DNA from: Bacillota bacterium
GTDB lineage: Bacteria; Bacillota; Clostridia; Lachnospirales; Lachnospiraceae
Assembly: GCA_023418475.1 (NCBI GenBank)
Contig: JAEZZO010000033.1
Span: 1-64,000 of the forward strand
DNA length: 64,000 nucleotides
Direction: 5' to 3'
Shown in pieces: positions 27,314 to 35,794 of the stretch. The notes below the pieces were generated by a model. That model was not told the DNA's origin and made no database searches. It saw only the letters and a list, made by a program, of their open reading frames with translations. How positions within the stretch are numbered: the first letter of the stretch is position 1; every line of letters starts with the position of its first letter. The position numbers were made by a program, and so were the translations under genes.

Positions 27314-28747
27314 ATGCTAAAGAAGAAAACAAAAAATGTAACACCCCATGTATTTCTAATATTAGTGTTTCTTGTGGTTTTGGCAAGTATTCTCACGTTT
27401 CTGATACCGGCAGGACAATTTGAGCGGATAGAAGATACTTCTACAGGACAAATGCTTGTTGTTGCGGATAGTTTTCATCATGTAGAAAATACTCCGGTGC
27501 CAATATGGAAGATTCCTGAAAAATTATTTGAAGCATTCATTAGTGAAAAAACAGCAGCATTGATTTTTTTTATTTTGTTTATAGGTGGTTCCTTTGAAAT
27601 TATCATGCAGACAGGAAGCATTACACGTTTTTTTGAACAGTTATTGGTATATTTTGAGAATAAGAAAATATGGATCATCCCGATGTTTGTTACACTATTT
27701 TCTGTTTTAGGATTTACGATGGGATTGTCAACAGCCTCTGTTATTTTTGTCCCAATCGGAATTCTGGCTGCGAAAATGCTGGGATTTGATTTATTGACGG
27801 GAGCGGCAATGGTAACATTAGGAACTAATGCAGGCTTTGCAGCAGGTATTTTTAATCCATTTAGTGTTGGTATCGCACAATCAATAGCCGAAGTGCCTAT
27901 TTATTCGGGAGCATGGATACGATGGGCTTTGCTAGTGTGTCTTCTTGCTGCAACCAGCATTTATATTATGCGTTATGCGAAAAAGTATGATAGTAGCTTA
28001 AATGTAGGAAGCGAATCGGATGAGTTAATAATAGGAGATACACAGAGCAAAGAAAAAAAAGGTTCACATCACTTGGGCTTAGAAAAACTGAAACAAAAAG
28101 GAAGCCTTTCATTACGCCATAAGTTAGTCCTGCTCATTTTTGCAGTCTGCTTTATTATTATTACATATGGTATTTCTACTTGGAAGTGGGAAGTAGAAAA
28201 CATTGGCGTATTGATTCTTTCAACTGGCATTCTATGCGGAATTATATATGGATTTTCAGCAAATGAGATATGCGATTTTTTTGTAAATGGAAGTAAAAAG
28301 ATGATGAAAGGTGTCTTTGTGATTGGATTAGCTTCTGCGATGCGATTAATACTTGCAGAAGGAAATATCATAGATACTATTGCCTATTATTTAACGGGAT
28401 TTGCATACCATTTTCCAAATTGGGCAAAGCTAATTGGAATGTTTTATGGAAATGCTTTATTAGACTTAATCATTACTTCTGGTTCCGCTCATGCAGCAGT
28501 AGCGATGCCAATTATGGTGCCTATGTCAGATTTTCTAGGATTAAGCAGGCAATCTGCAGTGTTAGCTTTTCAATTAGGGGATGGTCTGGTAAATTTGACC
28601 TCTCCGATTTCAACAACATTGACTGGTGTATTAGCAGTATCCGGTATTTCCTATGGGAAATGGATACGTTTTTTCGCTCCACTGGTAGCAATATATATGG
28701 TTATTGGAACCTTCATTATACTATTAGCAGGAGCGGTGGGATATTAA
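27314..28747 (+). CDS. YfcC-family membrane transporter
   Basis: A 477-residue integral membrane protein with about a dozen hydrophobic segments. It matches the YfcC/C4-dicarboxylate anaerobic carrier-like (DcuC/ArgD-type ion transporter) family: start VTPHVFLILVFLVVLASILTFLIPAGQFER, then FFILFIGGSFEIIMQTG and TLGTNAGFAAGIFNPFSVGIAQ. The substrate cannot be read from sequence; amino acids or short organic acids are usual suggestions. AAAGGGAAAATTT precedes the ATG. It begins 26 bp after a truncated ATPase, so its native promoter may be lost. It converges with the LacI gene, overlapping its stop by 3-4 bp. Confidence 0.85.
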   Translation: MLKKKTKNVTPHVFLILVFLVVLASILTFLIPAGQFERIEDTSTGQMLVVADSFHHVENTPVPIWKIPEKLFEAFISEKTAALIFFILFIGGSFEIIMQTGSITRFFEQLLVYFENKKIWIIPMFVTLFSVLGFTMGLSTASVIFVPIGILAAKMLGFDLLTGAAMVTLGTNAGFAAGIFNPFSVGIAQSIAEVPIYSGAWIRWALLVCLLAATSIYIMRYAKKYDSSLNVGSESDELIIGDTQSKEKKGSHHLGLEKLKQKGSLSLRHKLVLLIFAVCFIIITYGISTWKWEVENIGVLILSTGILCGIIYGFSANEICDFFVNGSKKMMKGVFVIGLASAMRLILAEGNIIDTIAYYLTGFAYHFPNWAKLIGMFYGNALLDLIITSGSAHAAVAMPIMVPMSDFLGLSRQSAVLAFQLGDGLVNLTSPISTTLTGVLAVSGISYGKWIRFFAPLVAIYMVIGTFIILLAGAVGY

Positions 28748-29778
28748 TGCGTATTACAGATTCCAGTACTGTGTCTTTGCAATAATTCTGCTTGAAAAAC
28801 TGCTTTACAATCCGGCTTCGGCTGATCCTCATCTTCGTTATATTTCATGAGAGCCAAAGCCATTTCTACTGCCTTTTTGCCGATTTCCTGCTTTGGAAGG
28901 GTAAATGTAGTCAGAGAAATGAAATTTAAATCTGCAAAAAATAAATTATCATGTCCAATGACAGAAACATCGCTTGGAACCTTGAGATTGTACTTGCTTA
29001 AGGCGTTGATTACACCTACAGCCATCAGGTCACTGGCACACCAGATTGCAGTGGGGAGATTGTTTTCCAAGATAAGCCGTTCAGTCAAGGCTGTTCCGGC
29101 CTTCAATGTATCAGAGCTGTCACCTTCCCAATATATTTTGGGTGGCAATTGATAAGTGTTCATGGCTTCTTTATAACCAATCATTTTCTGTTCAATGGTT
29201 TTATTATTCGGTGAATATAAAAATAAGGCAATATCCCTGTGACCAAGATGATAAAGATGGGATACCGCAATTCTTGCACTATTCTGATAATCTATCGTAA
29301 TACAATATTCTTCTTCCAATCCGGTTTTACCACCAAGGAAAATTACCGGAACGATATCTTTGCATATTGCTTTAATATGGGAAACTTCACTGGTAATTGG
29401 AGAAATAATTAAAGCACCAACTCTATTTTCACACATATTTTGGCAATAAGTTTTTTCTAAATTAAGATCTCGATTACAACTTCCAAGTAAGACGCTTAAT
29501 CCTTTATCTGCAGCACATGCGCTAACTGCATTAAATACATCGTTATAGGCAGTATCATTTCCCAACGCAGGAACAATCATTCCCAAGGTATGCGACTGTT
29601 TCGAAGAAAGACTACGTGCAAATGCGTTTGGTGTATAACCAATATCTTTGGCGATTTGCTGGATTTTTTGAGTGGTTGTTTTTGAAATATCAGAATAACC
29701 TCTGAGAGCTCGAGAAACAGTTACATGCGAAACCCCGGCTATTTGTGCAATTGTCTTTATAGTTGGTTTTTTGTTCAT
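28744..29778 (-). CDS. LacI-family transcriptional regulator
   Basis: This 344-residue protein has the LacI N-terminal HTH (TIKTIAQIAGVSHVTVSRAL) and a periplasmic-binding-protein-like effector domain (GMIVPALGNDTAYNDVFNAV to VSVIGHDNLFFADLNFISLTTF). It is divergent from the intergenic region 29779-30298, which holds CACGTG-centred palindromes that could be its operators. No sugar gene remains beside it except possibly relics. Confidence 0.92.
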   Translation of the reverse strand: MNKKPTIKTIAQIAGVSHVTVSRALRGYSDISKTTTQKIQQIAKDIGYTPNAFARSLSSKQSHTLGMIVPALGNDTAYNDVFNAVSACAADKGLSVLLGSCNRDLNLEKTYCQNMCENRVGALIISPITSEVSHIKAICKDIVPVIFLGGKTGLEEEYCITIDYQNSARIAVSHLYHLGHRDIALFLYSPNNKTIEQKMIGYKEAMNTYQLPPKIYWEGDSSDTLKAGTALTERLILENNLPTAIWCASDLMAVGVINALSKYNLKVPSDVSVIGHDNLFFADLNFISLTTFTLPKQEIGKKAVEMALALMKYNEDEDQPKPDCKAVFQAELLQRHSTGICNTH

Positions 29779-29936
29779 AGATACTCCTTAGCTTACATGT
29801 TTCATTTTATTGATGAGAATTACATAGATTTACATAAGTATATCACAAAGAAATGAAATGAACAATCTTACTTAAAAGATAGTTGATTAACACAAATATA
29901 TTGATATTATAATTGATTAACTAAATCAACTGAATA

Positions 29937-29950
29937 TATACACGTGTAAG
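29937..29950. promoter_or_regulatory. Candidate LacI-type operator 1
   Basis: TATACACGTGTAAG contains the palindrome TACACGTGTA with a central CG, as in LacI-family operators. A related site lies at 30036. Confidence 0.4.
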
Positions 29951-30004
29951 AATAATCAAGTTGTAACTTTATCCTTTTATTAATGGGTGTAATAATTGTG
30001 AATA

Positions 30005-30051
30005 TTGACAGTGAAATTGTAATATGATAGTATTTACTTACACGTGAAAGT
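30005..30051 (+). promoter_or_regulatory. Candidate promoter with palindromic operator 2
   Basis: TTGACA (30005-30010), a 17-bp spacer and TAGTAT (30028-30033) are followed at once by ACTTACACGTGAAAGT (30036-30051), a 16-bp palindrome with one mismatched pair and a central CG. The operator would cover the transcription start, as for a repressor of the LacI family encoded next door. No clear target gene follows. Confidence 0.45.
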
Positions 30052-30298
30052 AAGGGGATGTAAGGTTTAAATAAAACAGTGAATAAAGATAATTATACCA
30101 AAGGAAGGGAGGTAAGCTGGATACCAGAGATAGCACGGACGGAAGATTTTTTATGAAATAGGAGAGTTACAAAGAGGAACAGCATTTAAATTTATAGCTG
30201 GTATTATAATAAGCATAATAATTGTAGTATAAAGAAACAAAATTATGGGCTGTTGCAGAAAAATGTTGCAAAGCTCCTTGAATGAAAGGTAGGTTATC

Positions 30299-31576
30299 AT
30301 GGTAGGTTTGTTAGAAAGAGTGAAGGAATACAAAAAATATATTACAGTCGGAATGATTGTGGCACTGGTATCGGTACTACATGGAAATTCTGTAACTGTT
30401 CCATCCGTTCAGGCAGCAGAAAAGACATATGAGGGAGTCATCAGTTATACGCTTCAGGATAGAAGCTGCATTATTACAGATTGTAGTAAAAAGGCATCGG
30501 GGACTCTTGTTATACCGGAAAAGATTGACGGTGCAGTGGTTGCTAAGGTAGAAAAGGGTGCGTTTGATGATTGCAACAAACTAGATACGATTGTATTTAT
30601 GCATGCCCCAATTTTACCTAAGGGAAGCTTTGCCGGCTGTACAAAGCTGGAGACAGTAGTTTTGAATTTGGTACCGGAAAACGAGTGCGATTATTATTAC
30701 GAGTATGATTTTACGAAAGCAGAAACACAGGGAGTATTTGCAAAAGATAGTAAGTATACCGTATATATTGTTAAAAATGATAATCTTCCGAAATCCATGT
30801 ATCTTTATTGGGATTACATGGGCAAGGCAGCTGAAATCGCAGCGGCGAATGGTCTGAGTGTGAAAACGGTTGAAAATCTGTCTGAAACACCTGCAGAACT
30901 GGATGCTAAGGTAAATACCAAAGCATCAACGGATCAGAAAAAGCAGGATACAACACAAAAGCCGGAGCAGGTGGTGCTGTTATCAGCAGAATCGAATAAG
31001 TCGGGACAGGCTACACTTATCTGGAAGCCGCAAAGTAAAGTTACCGGTTACGAGATTTATGCTGCGTTAAGCAAGAACACCTCTGCTTATAAAGTTGGCA
31101 CAGTAAAAAAAGCAGCAGCAATAAGCTATCAGGCAGTAAAATTAGTTCCAGGGACACAGTATTATTTTAAAGTACGCGTCTATAAAATATCAGGCAAGAA
31201 AACCTATTACGGTGAATTTTCTGAGGTAATCAAGGTAATGGTCAAGGGTGATGAGACCGGCTGGAACGGGGTCTACAGTGATGGTAGTAAGAAGGTCATT
31301 ATCATTAATAACGGTGAGAAAATCTGTGTGGTAGATAAGAATGGCATGCCATTTTTTATCACACCGATGCAAGGTGAAATTAAGGATAATGAAATTAATA
31401 CCGGAGCATCGGATTCGATGTCGGATTACACTGCTTCCTATACGCTGACATTAAAGGGGGACAAACTCCACTTTCTGCATACCTATTCCAAGGATGAGAC
31501 CGTGATTACTGATAAAGATTTCACAAAAACCAAGGAAGATCCTTATACTCTCTATACTAAGTACAAGAATAAATAG
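30299..31576 (+). CDS. Secreted BspA-like / fibronectin type III protein
   Basis: A 425-residue exported protein. It has a basic start, a hydrophobic segment (VGMIVALVSVLHGNSVTVPS) and a likely signal-peptidase site at VQAAEK. Residues ~45-120 resemble BspA/LRR_5 repeats (GTLVIPEKIDGAVVAKVEKG, AFDDCNKL, SFAGCTKLE). Residues ~225-315 are an FN3 domain (ATLIWKPQSKVTGYEIYAAL, GTQYYFKVRVYKISGK). No sortase motif is present. Likely a cell-surface or secreted binding protein; the ligand is unknown. Confidence 0.75.
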   Translation: MVGLLERVKEYKKYITVGMIVALVSVLHGNSVTVPSVQAAEKTYEGVISYTLQDRSCIITDCSKKASGTLVIPEKIDGAVVAKVEKGAFDDCNKLDTIVFMHAPILPKGSFAGCTKLETVVLNLVPENECDYYYEYDFTKAETQGVFAKDSKYTVYIVKNDNLPKSMYLYWDYMGKAAEIAAANGLSVKTVENLSETPAELDAKVNTKASTDQKKQDTTQKPEQVVLLSAESNKSGQATLIWKPQSKVTGYEIYAALSKNTSAYKVGTVKKAAAISYQAVKLVPGTQYYFKVRVYKISGKKTYYGEFSEVIKVMVKGDETGWNGVYSDGSKKVIIINNGEKICVVDKNGMPFFITPMQGEIKDNEINTGASDSMSDYTASYTLTLKGDKLHFLHTYSKDETVITDKDFTKTKEDPYTLYTKYKNK

Positions 31577-31740
31577 TAACAAATAAAGAAATATATCGGT
31601 CAGGAAATCTGACAATACATAATCAATAATGAGGGAGAAGGGCCGAACCGTTATTCCCATTACATTCTTTATTATTGGAAAAAACGGAAAGAATTTAATG
31701 ATTTAAGTAAGCCGTAGATACGGCGGAACGGAGGATTAAG

Positions 31741-32853
31741 ATGCTAAAAAATTTAAAAAGAAAAGTGGCTATTACTATAGCCGCTGTAATGCTAGTATCA
31801 GTATTTCAGGTCGTATCAGGACAGGAGGGTCAAGTAGCATTTGCAAAAACAGCAACGAAAAAAACAACCATTGTAAGCATTGCAAATGTGAAGAAAACAG
31901 TGAAGGTAGATGATAAAGTGACCATGCCGAAGACTGTAACAGCAGTAATGAGCGACAAAACGAAGAAAAATATTGCCGTAAAGTGGAACAAGACATTAAA
32001 TTCTGATATTGACGGTACCTATACTGCATCAGGTATGGTATCCGGCTATTCCAAAAAGGTAACCTTTACCTTGAAGGTTACCCCGCCTAAGATGGGGGAG
32101 ATCAAGATTCCTAAGGTTACAGACAGCACATTAACAAAACCATCTAATCTGACACTTGGGATAGGAACTTCGAGGGTGGGAGATGATGGTCCCTCAACGG
32201 AGGTGAATAACACACTACCTTCTTTATTCTGGACACCGGCTTCCTCTGAGGCGGATGAATATTGGATTCGCATCTATGACCAATATAAACGCATCGTTGC
32301 CGAGTATGGCTTGGTTATGAATGAAGATGATTATACGAAAAATCAGCTGGAGTCCAAGCTGAATCTTTTTAAAGTAAAAAATCTTACAATTACAGCGATC
32401 ACAGTTACTCCGGTAAAAACAACGGAAGAAGGTCGTATGACAGGAGATTCTTCGAAAAACGGTATAGGAGAAACTGCTGTATTTGAGTGCTCTGTTAAGG
32501 TTACTGTAAACACCGGAAAGACTGTGACCATGAAGGACACGAAATTAGAGAATAATAACACGGCATATGGACTGACCTTTTCAACAAAGATAGCCCCCTA
32601 TACCTACTTTGAATTATATTCCGAATACCAATTTATCAGCAGCGATACCTATGGAACATCTGCACGTGGTGAGTTCTCTGGGAAGGATGGAAGTATTTTA
32701 TTTATTTGCTTAAATAATGAACAGGAAAAGAATATCTATATGGGTGCATCCTCAAAGCTCAGTCTGCGGGCTTACTCGGATGCGGTGGTAGAAGGTAATA
32801 AAGGTACTTATACGATTACCGTATATCCGGTAGAATATAAATCTGCTAAATAA
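31741..32853 (+). CDS. Secreted protein with bacterial Ig-like (Big_4-type) domain
   Basis: 370 residues. The signal peptide is residues 1-35 (KVAITIAAVMLVSVFQVVSG, cleavage near AFAKT). Residues ~40-115 match Big_4 (VTMPKTVTAVMSDKTKKNIA, VKWN, GTYTASGMVSGYSKKVTFTLKV). The C-terminal 250 residues are not recognised. GGAGGATTAAG precedes the ATG. It belongs to a run of three secreted proteins. Confidence 0.72.
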   Translation: MLKNLKRKVAITIAAVMLVSVFQVVSGQEGQVAFAKTATKKTTIVSIANVKKTVKVDDKVTMPKTVTAVMSDKTKKNIAVKWNKTLNSDIDGTYTASGMVSGYSKKVTFTLKVTPPKMGEIKIPKVTDSTLTKPSNLTLGIGTSRVGDDGPSTEVNNTLPSLFWTPASSEADEYWIRIYDQYKRIVAEYGLVMNEDDYTKNQLESKLNLFKVKNLTITAITVTPVKTTEEGRMTGDSSKNGIGETAVFECSVKVTVNTGKTVTMKDTKLENNNTAYGLTFSTKIAPYTYFELYSEYQFISSDTYGTSARGEFSGKDGSILFICLNNEQEKNIYMGASSKLSLRAYSDAVVEGNKGTYTITVYPVEYKSAK

Positions 32854-32982
32854 GCGATAAAAAGAATATACAAGAAAAGTCCAGAATAAAAAAATTACCT
32901 GAGCTATTTTAATCAGATGACGCATATCAGATAACTCAAATACAATCAATCGGGTGAAATTAAGAAGGAATAAAGGTGTTTC

Positions 32983-34071
32983 ATGATGAAAAGAAAAAAT
33001 ATATTTCATATCTTTATGATAACTGTTCTCTGTGCGATACTGATACTGACAAATCTAATACTTACTGGAGGAGCTGAGACAGTTTGGGCAGCAGGAAAGA
33101 ACCTGTCTGCCTTTGCGATTAGTGGTATTACAACAAAGGAATACACAGGAGAAAAGGTTACTCAGAAACCGATTATCAAGGATGGTACTAAGACCTTGAA
33201 GCAAGGATCGGATTACACACTTTCTTACAAGAATAATCAGAAGATAGGGATGGCAACCGTTACTATAAAAGGCAAAGACAGCTATACGGGATCCGTCAGC
33301 AAAAGCTTTCAGATTATTCCGCCAATAGTCAAAGGGCTTACGGCAAAATCTGTAGTAGCAGGGAAAGCAGAGATTATATGGAACTTGGACTTTGGGCAGG
33401 TACTTGACGGATATCAGGTATATTATGCTACAAGCAAGGACGGCAAGTATACAAAACTTGCGACAGTGAATACCAATACCTGCAAAGCAGAGCTGACAGG
33501 AGGAAAAACCTACTACGTCAAGATAAGAGCCTATGCGAAGTCAGATGGTAAGACTTATTACGGAAAATACACCAAGGCAGTGAAGGTAACTGTATTAAAC
33601 GCGCAGAGCAAAATCAATATCACTGATTCTAGAAAAGCCTATGGTAATTATATAAAGATCTCTGATATACCCGAGAAAATTACAAAACAGATGAAATATC
33701 TATATCCTAACGGAGTATTCACTAAGCTTTCAGTACAATACGTGGACAAAACGAGCAAAAGTGAACGATGGGCTGACTTCTTTGCAAAGGTGACGGAGAA
33801 GAATAATCTGGTGATGGGTGATAACGAAGAGGTGGGTTATTATAGTTTTACATTGATGAGTAGCGATGAAAGTACTAAGATCAATGACCATTATAAAGCG
33901 ATGAATCCGGATGGAGAGAGAGATCTCAATCATGAGAAGATCATGCAATATGGAGTCTTTTTAGTTGATGTGAAAGAAAACCCGGCAGTAAATAGTGAGC
34001 GTGTGGAACAAAACTATTTAGATGCAAAAGAGGATGGCTATCTGACAATCATTTTTGGAGGAGCATATTAA
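32983..34071 (+). CDS. Secreted Ig-like / fibronectin type III protein
   Basis: 362 residues with a signal peptide (IFHIFMITVLCAILILTNLI, cleavage near VWAAGK). Residues ~45-110 are a repeat domain common in clostridial surface proteins (YTGEKVTQKPIIKDGTKTLK, then QGSDYTLSYKNNQKIGMATV). Residues ~113-200 are an FN3 domain (YQVYYATSKDGKYTKLATV). The rest is not recognised. No anchor is seen. Confidence 0.72.
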   Translation: MMKRKNIFHIFMITVLCAILILTNLILTGGAETVWAAGKNLSAFAISGITTKEYTGEKVTQKPIIKDGTKTLKQGSDYTLSYKNNQKIGMATVTIKGKDSYTGSVSKSFQIIPPIVKGLTAKSVVAGKAEIIWNLDFGQVLDGYQVYYATSKDGKYTKLATVNTNTCKAELTGGKTYYVKIRAYAKSDGKTYYGKYTKAVKVTVLNAQSKINITDSRKAYGNYIKISDIPEKITKQMKYLYPNGVFTKLSVQYVDKTSKSERWADFFAKVTEKNNLVMGDNEEVGYYSFTLMSSDESTKINDHYKAMNPDGERDLNHEKIMQYGVFLVDVKENPAVNSERVEQNYLDAKEDGYLTIIFGGAY

Positions 34072-34102
34072 GTAATGACCGGATTATAGTGGGAGGCAAT
34101 TT

Positions 34103-34248
34103 TGGCAAGTAACATCAACATGAGCGAGTGTTATAAGCTTTTATGGCATCAGGTAATTGTGGATGCTATAATAGATGGCAAAGAGAAAGCTTCTTATGAT
34201 GAACTTATCAATCAGATGGTAGTCGATGCTTGGCGATGGTTGCACTGA
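34103..34248 (+). pseudogene. Short 48-codon stub of unknown family
   Basis: A TTG start behind GGGAGG opens a frame that encodes LWHQVIVDAIIDGKEKASYD, ELINQMVVDAWRWLH and then TGA. It looks like the N-terminus of a larger, helical protein (I am reminded of some HNH-associated proteins), but I cannot name it. It may be a truncated relic. Confidence 0.3.
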
Positions 34249-34325
34249 AACATTTCCTTTCGAATTGATCAGCTCTCTGAAAGGAGTATCCTCTTAAGAA
34301 ACTAATTTCATATTTTGTACTTCTC

Positions 34326-34368
34326 GGACACCTTTCTAAAAGTTAATTTTTGAAAGGTGTCCTTTTTT
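34326..34368 (+). terminator. Rho-independent terminator
   Basis: GGACACCTTTC (34326-34336) pairs perfectly with GAAAGGTGTCC (34352-34362) and is followed by TTTTTT. It closes the secreted-protein run before the two-component genes. The remainder of 34072-34543 holds the stub above and no other gene. Confidence 0.88.
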
Positions 34369-34543
34369 CGTTGCAGATACAATTAAAGGAAAACCCTGAT
34401 CAATGAGCATTAATAATTATGAGGGACAGGTGCACTGTGAACAGTAACCGGGCAGTTTTTTCATTTGTAGAAAATGATTTATGCCGCTACACATTCCTTT
34501 TTTTTTCAGTTATAATAGAGACATGTATAGGGGGAAATTCATT

Positions 34544-35656
34544 ATGGTAAATGTAATTTTAGTAGATGACGAAGAACCAGCTCTGCTTGAGATGGAATAT
34601 TTGCTGAAACAGTATCCGGAAATTAATATAACAGGGAAATTCACCAATCCGGTGGAAGCTTTGGAAGTACTTGAAAGACAGAAACCGCAGGCTGTCTTTA
34701 TTGACATCAATATGCCTCAGCTTAACGGCATGGACTTTGCCAGAAGGCTGCAGATGGGATTTCATGGAGTAGAAGTAATCTTTGTAACGGCTTATGAGCA
34801 GTATGCATTAGAAGCTTTTCGGGTGGAGGCTGTGGATTATCTGCTTAAACCGATTCTAAAGGAACAGCTGGATCAGACGGTTGAGCGTCTGCTGAATAGG
34901 AAGAGAGAAAAAGGAAAGCATACAAAAGCTGTGCTGGAAATAAGAACGATGGGTGAATTCTGTATTAAACTTACAGGGAAGGATCCTCTGAGATGGCGTA
35001 CAGAGAAGGAAAAAGAGCTATTAGCCTTTTTGCTGAATAACATGGGACGTGGGGTGTCAAGGGATCGAATTATCAATGAATTGTGGGGAGAATATGAGGT
35101 GGAGAGAGCAATCCGCCAATTACATAATGCTATCTATTATATAAAAAAGACTCTTGCCGATTATGGAATCCGTGAAGATCAGATAAGCATAGAGGGACAC
35201 TACATCCTGAAACTGGGAGATGTATGGTATGATCGCGAGATAATAAAGAGCAAAGTGAAAGAGTTGGAAGAAAGTCAGAGTATAGAGGAGCTGGAGGCTG
35301 TTTTAGAGTTATTTGCAGGAACCTACCATCAGTTTGAAGGGTGGCAGTGGGCGGAGCAGGAAAGAGAAGTGCTGGCACAGAAAGAGAGGGATATTCTGAT
35401 AGGACTTTCGTCAAAATATCTGGAGGCAGGATATTTCAGTAAATCTGAGCTTACTCTGAAAAGAGCCCTTGCCAATAATCCTTTTGATGAAAATATCATA
35501 CGGTTGCTTATGAGCCTATATCGAGTTACCGGTGAAGTGTCCAAGGCTGTAAGACATTACAGGGAATACGAGAAGTTACTAAAGGAAGAACTTGGTATTG
35601 TGCCGGATAAAGACCTTGCAGGCTTGTATAAAGAAATACAGCAAGCAACTAAGTAG
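34544..35656 (+). CDS. Response regulator with SARP/BTAD-type output domain
   Basis: 370 residues from ATG 34544 (the open frame begins at 34481; GGGGGAAA lies upstream of the chosen start). The receiver domain covers residues 1-120: acidic pair DDEE, phospho-acceptor Asp in VFIDINMPQLNG (~D53), conserved Lys in YLLKPI. A winged-helix DNA-binding domain (LLAFLLNNMGRGVSRDRIIN) and a bacterial transcriptional activation (BTAD) helical repeat domain (~230-370) follow, as in SARP-type clostridial regulators. Its partner is the adjacent sensor kinase. Confidence 0.88.
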   Translation: MVNVILVDDEEPALLEMEYLLKQYPEINITGKFTNPVEALEVLERQKPQAVFIDINMPQLNGMDFARRLQMGFHGVEVIFVTAYEQYALEAFRVEAVDYLLKPILKEQLDQTVERLLNRKREKGKHTKAVLEIRTMGEFCIKLTGKDPLRWRTEKEKELLAFLLNNMGRGVSRDRIINELWGEYEVERAIRQLHNAIYYIKKTLADYGIREDQISIEGHYILKLGDVWYDREIIKSKVKELEESQSIEELEAVLELFAGTYHQFEGWQWAEQEREVLAQKERDILIGLSSKYLEAGYFSKSELTLKRALANNPFDENIIRLLMSLYRVTGEVSKAVRHYREYEKLLKEELGIVPDKDLAGLYKEIQQATK

Positions 35657-35661
35657 GAGTG

Positions 35662-35787
35662 AAGTTTGAAAGTAAATCATTTTCAAACTATTTATGAAAG
35701 CCTATTCACTTTTTGAATGGGTCATTAAAAAGTGAAAGGCACGGGTATAAGTTTGAAAGTAAATCATTTTCAAACTATTTATGAAAG
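35662..35787. repeat. Double-hairpin repeat element, copy 1, with duplicated arm
   Basis: A 39-bp unit (35662-35700) forms a small hairpin (GTTTGAAA / TTTCAAAC). It is followed by a second hairpin, GCCTATTCACTTTTT (from 35700) against AAAAAGTGAAAGGC (ending 35740). The 39-bp unit then recurs identically at 35749-35787. A diverged single copy of the whole element lies at 54608-54704. It sits between the response regulator and the kinase. Confidence 0.75.
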
Positions 35788-35794
35788 TACGGGT

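Larger units (their letters stand above)
29779..30298. other. Intergenic region with orphan regulated promoter
   Basis: 520 bp without an intact gene. Two CACGTG-centred palindromes and a promoter are listed separately. Downstream of the promoter is GGGAGGT (30108) followed by 14 sense codons without a start, and a short hydrophobic stretch (GTAFKFIAGIIISIIIVV, ~30175-30230), which may be the relic of a deleted operon. Confidence 0.45.

Noticed and set aside
31577..31740. Riboswitch in the leader of the second secreted-protein gene
   Set aside because: There are only short stems (GCCGTAGATACGGC) and no match to conserved riboswitch cores such as the c-di-GMP aptamer.
34431..34450. Short repeat GTGCACTGTGAACAGTAAC, similar to 48333-48351
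   Set aside because: It is only ~19 bp with mismatches and no structure or further copies seen in the window, so it is too weak to list as an element.
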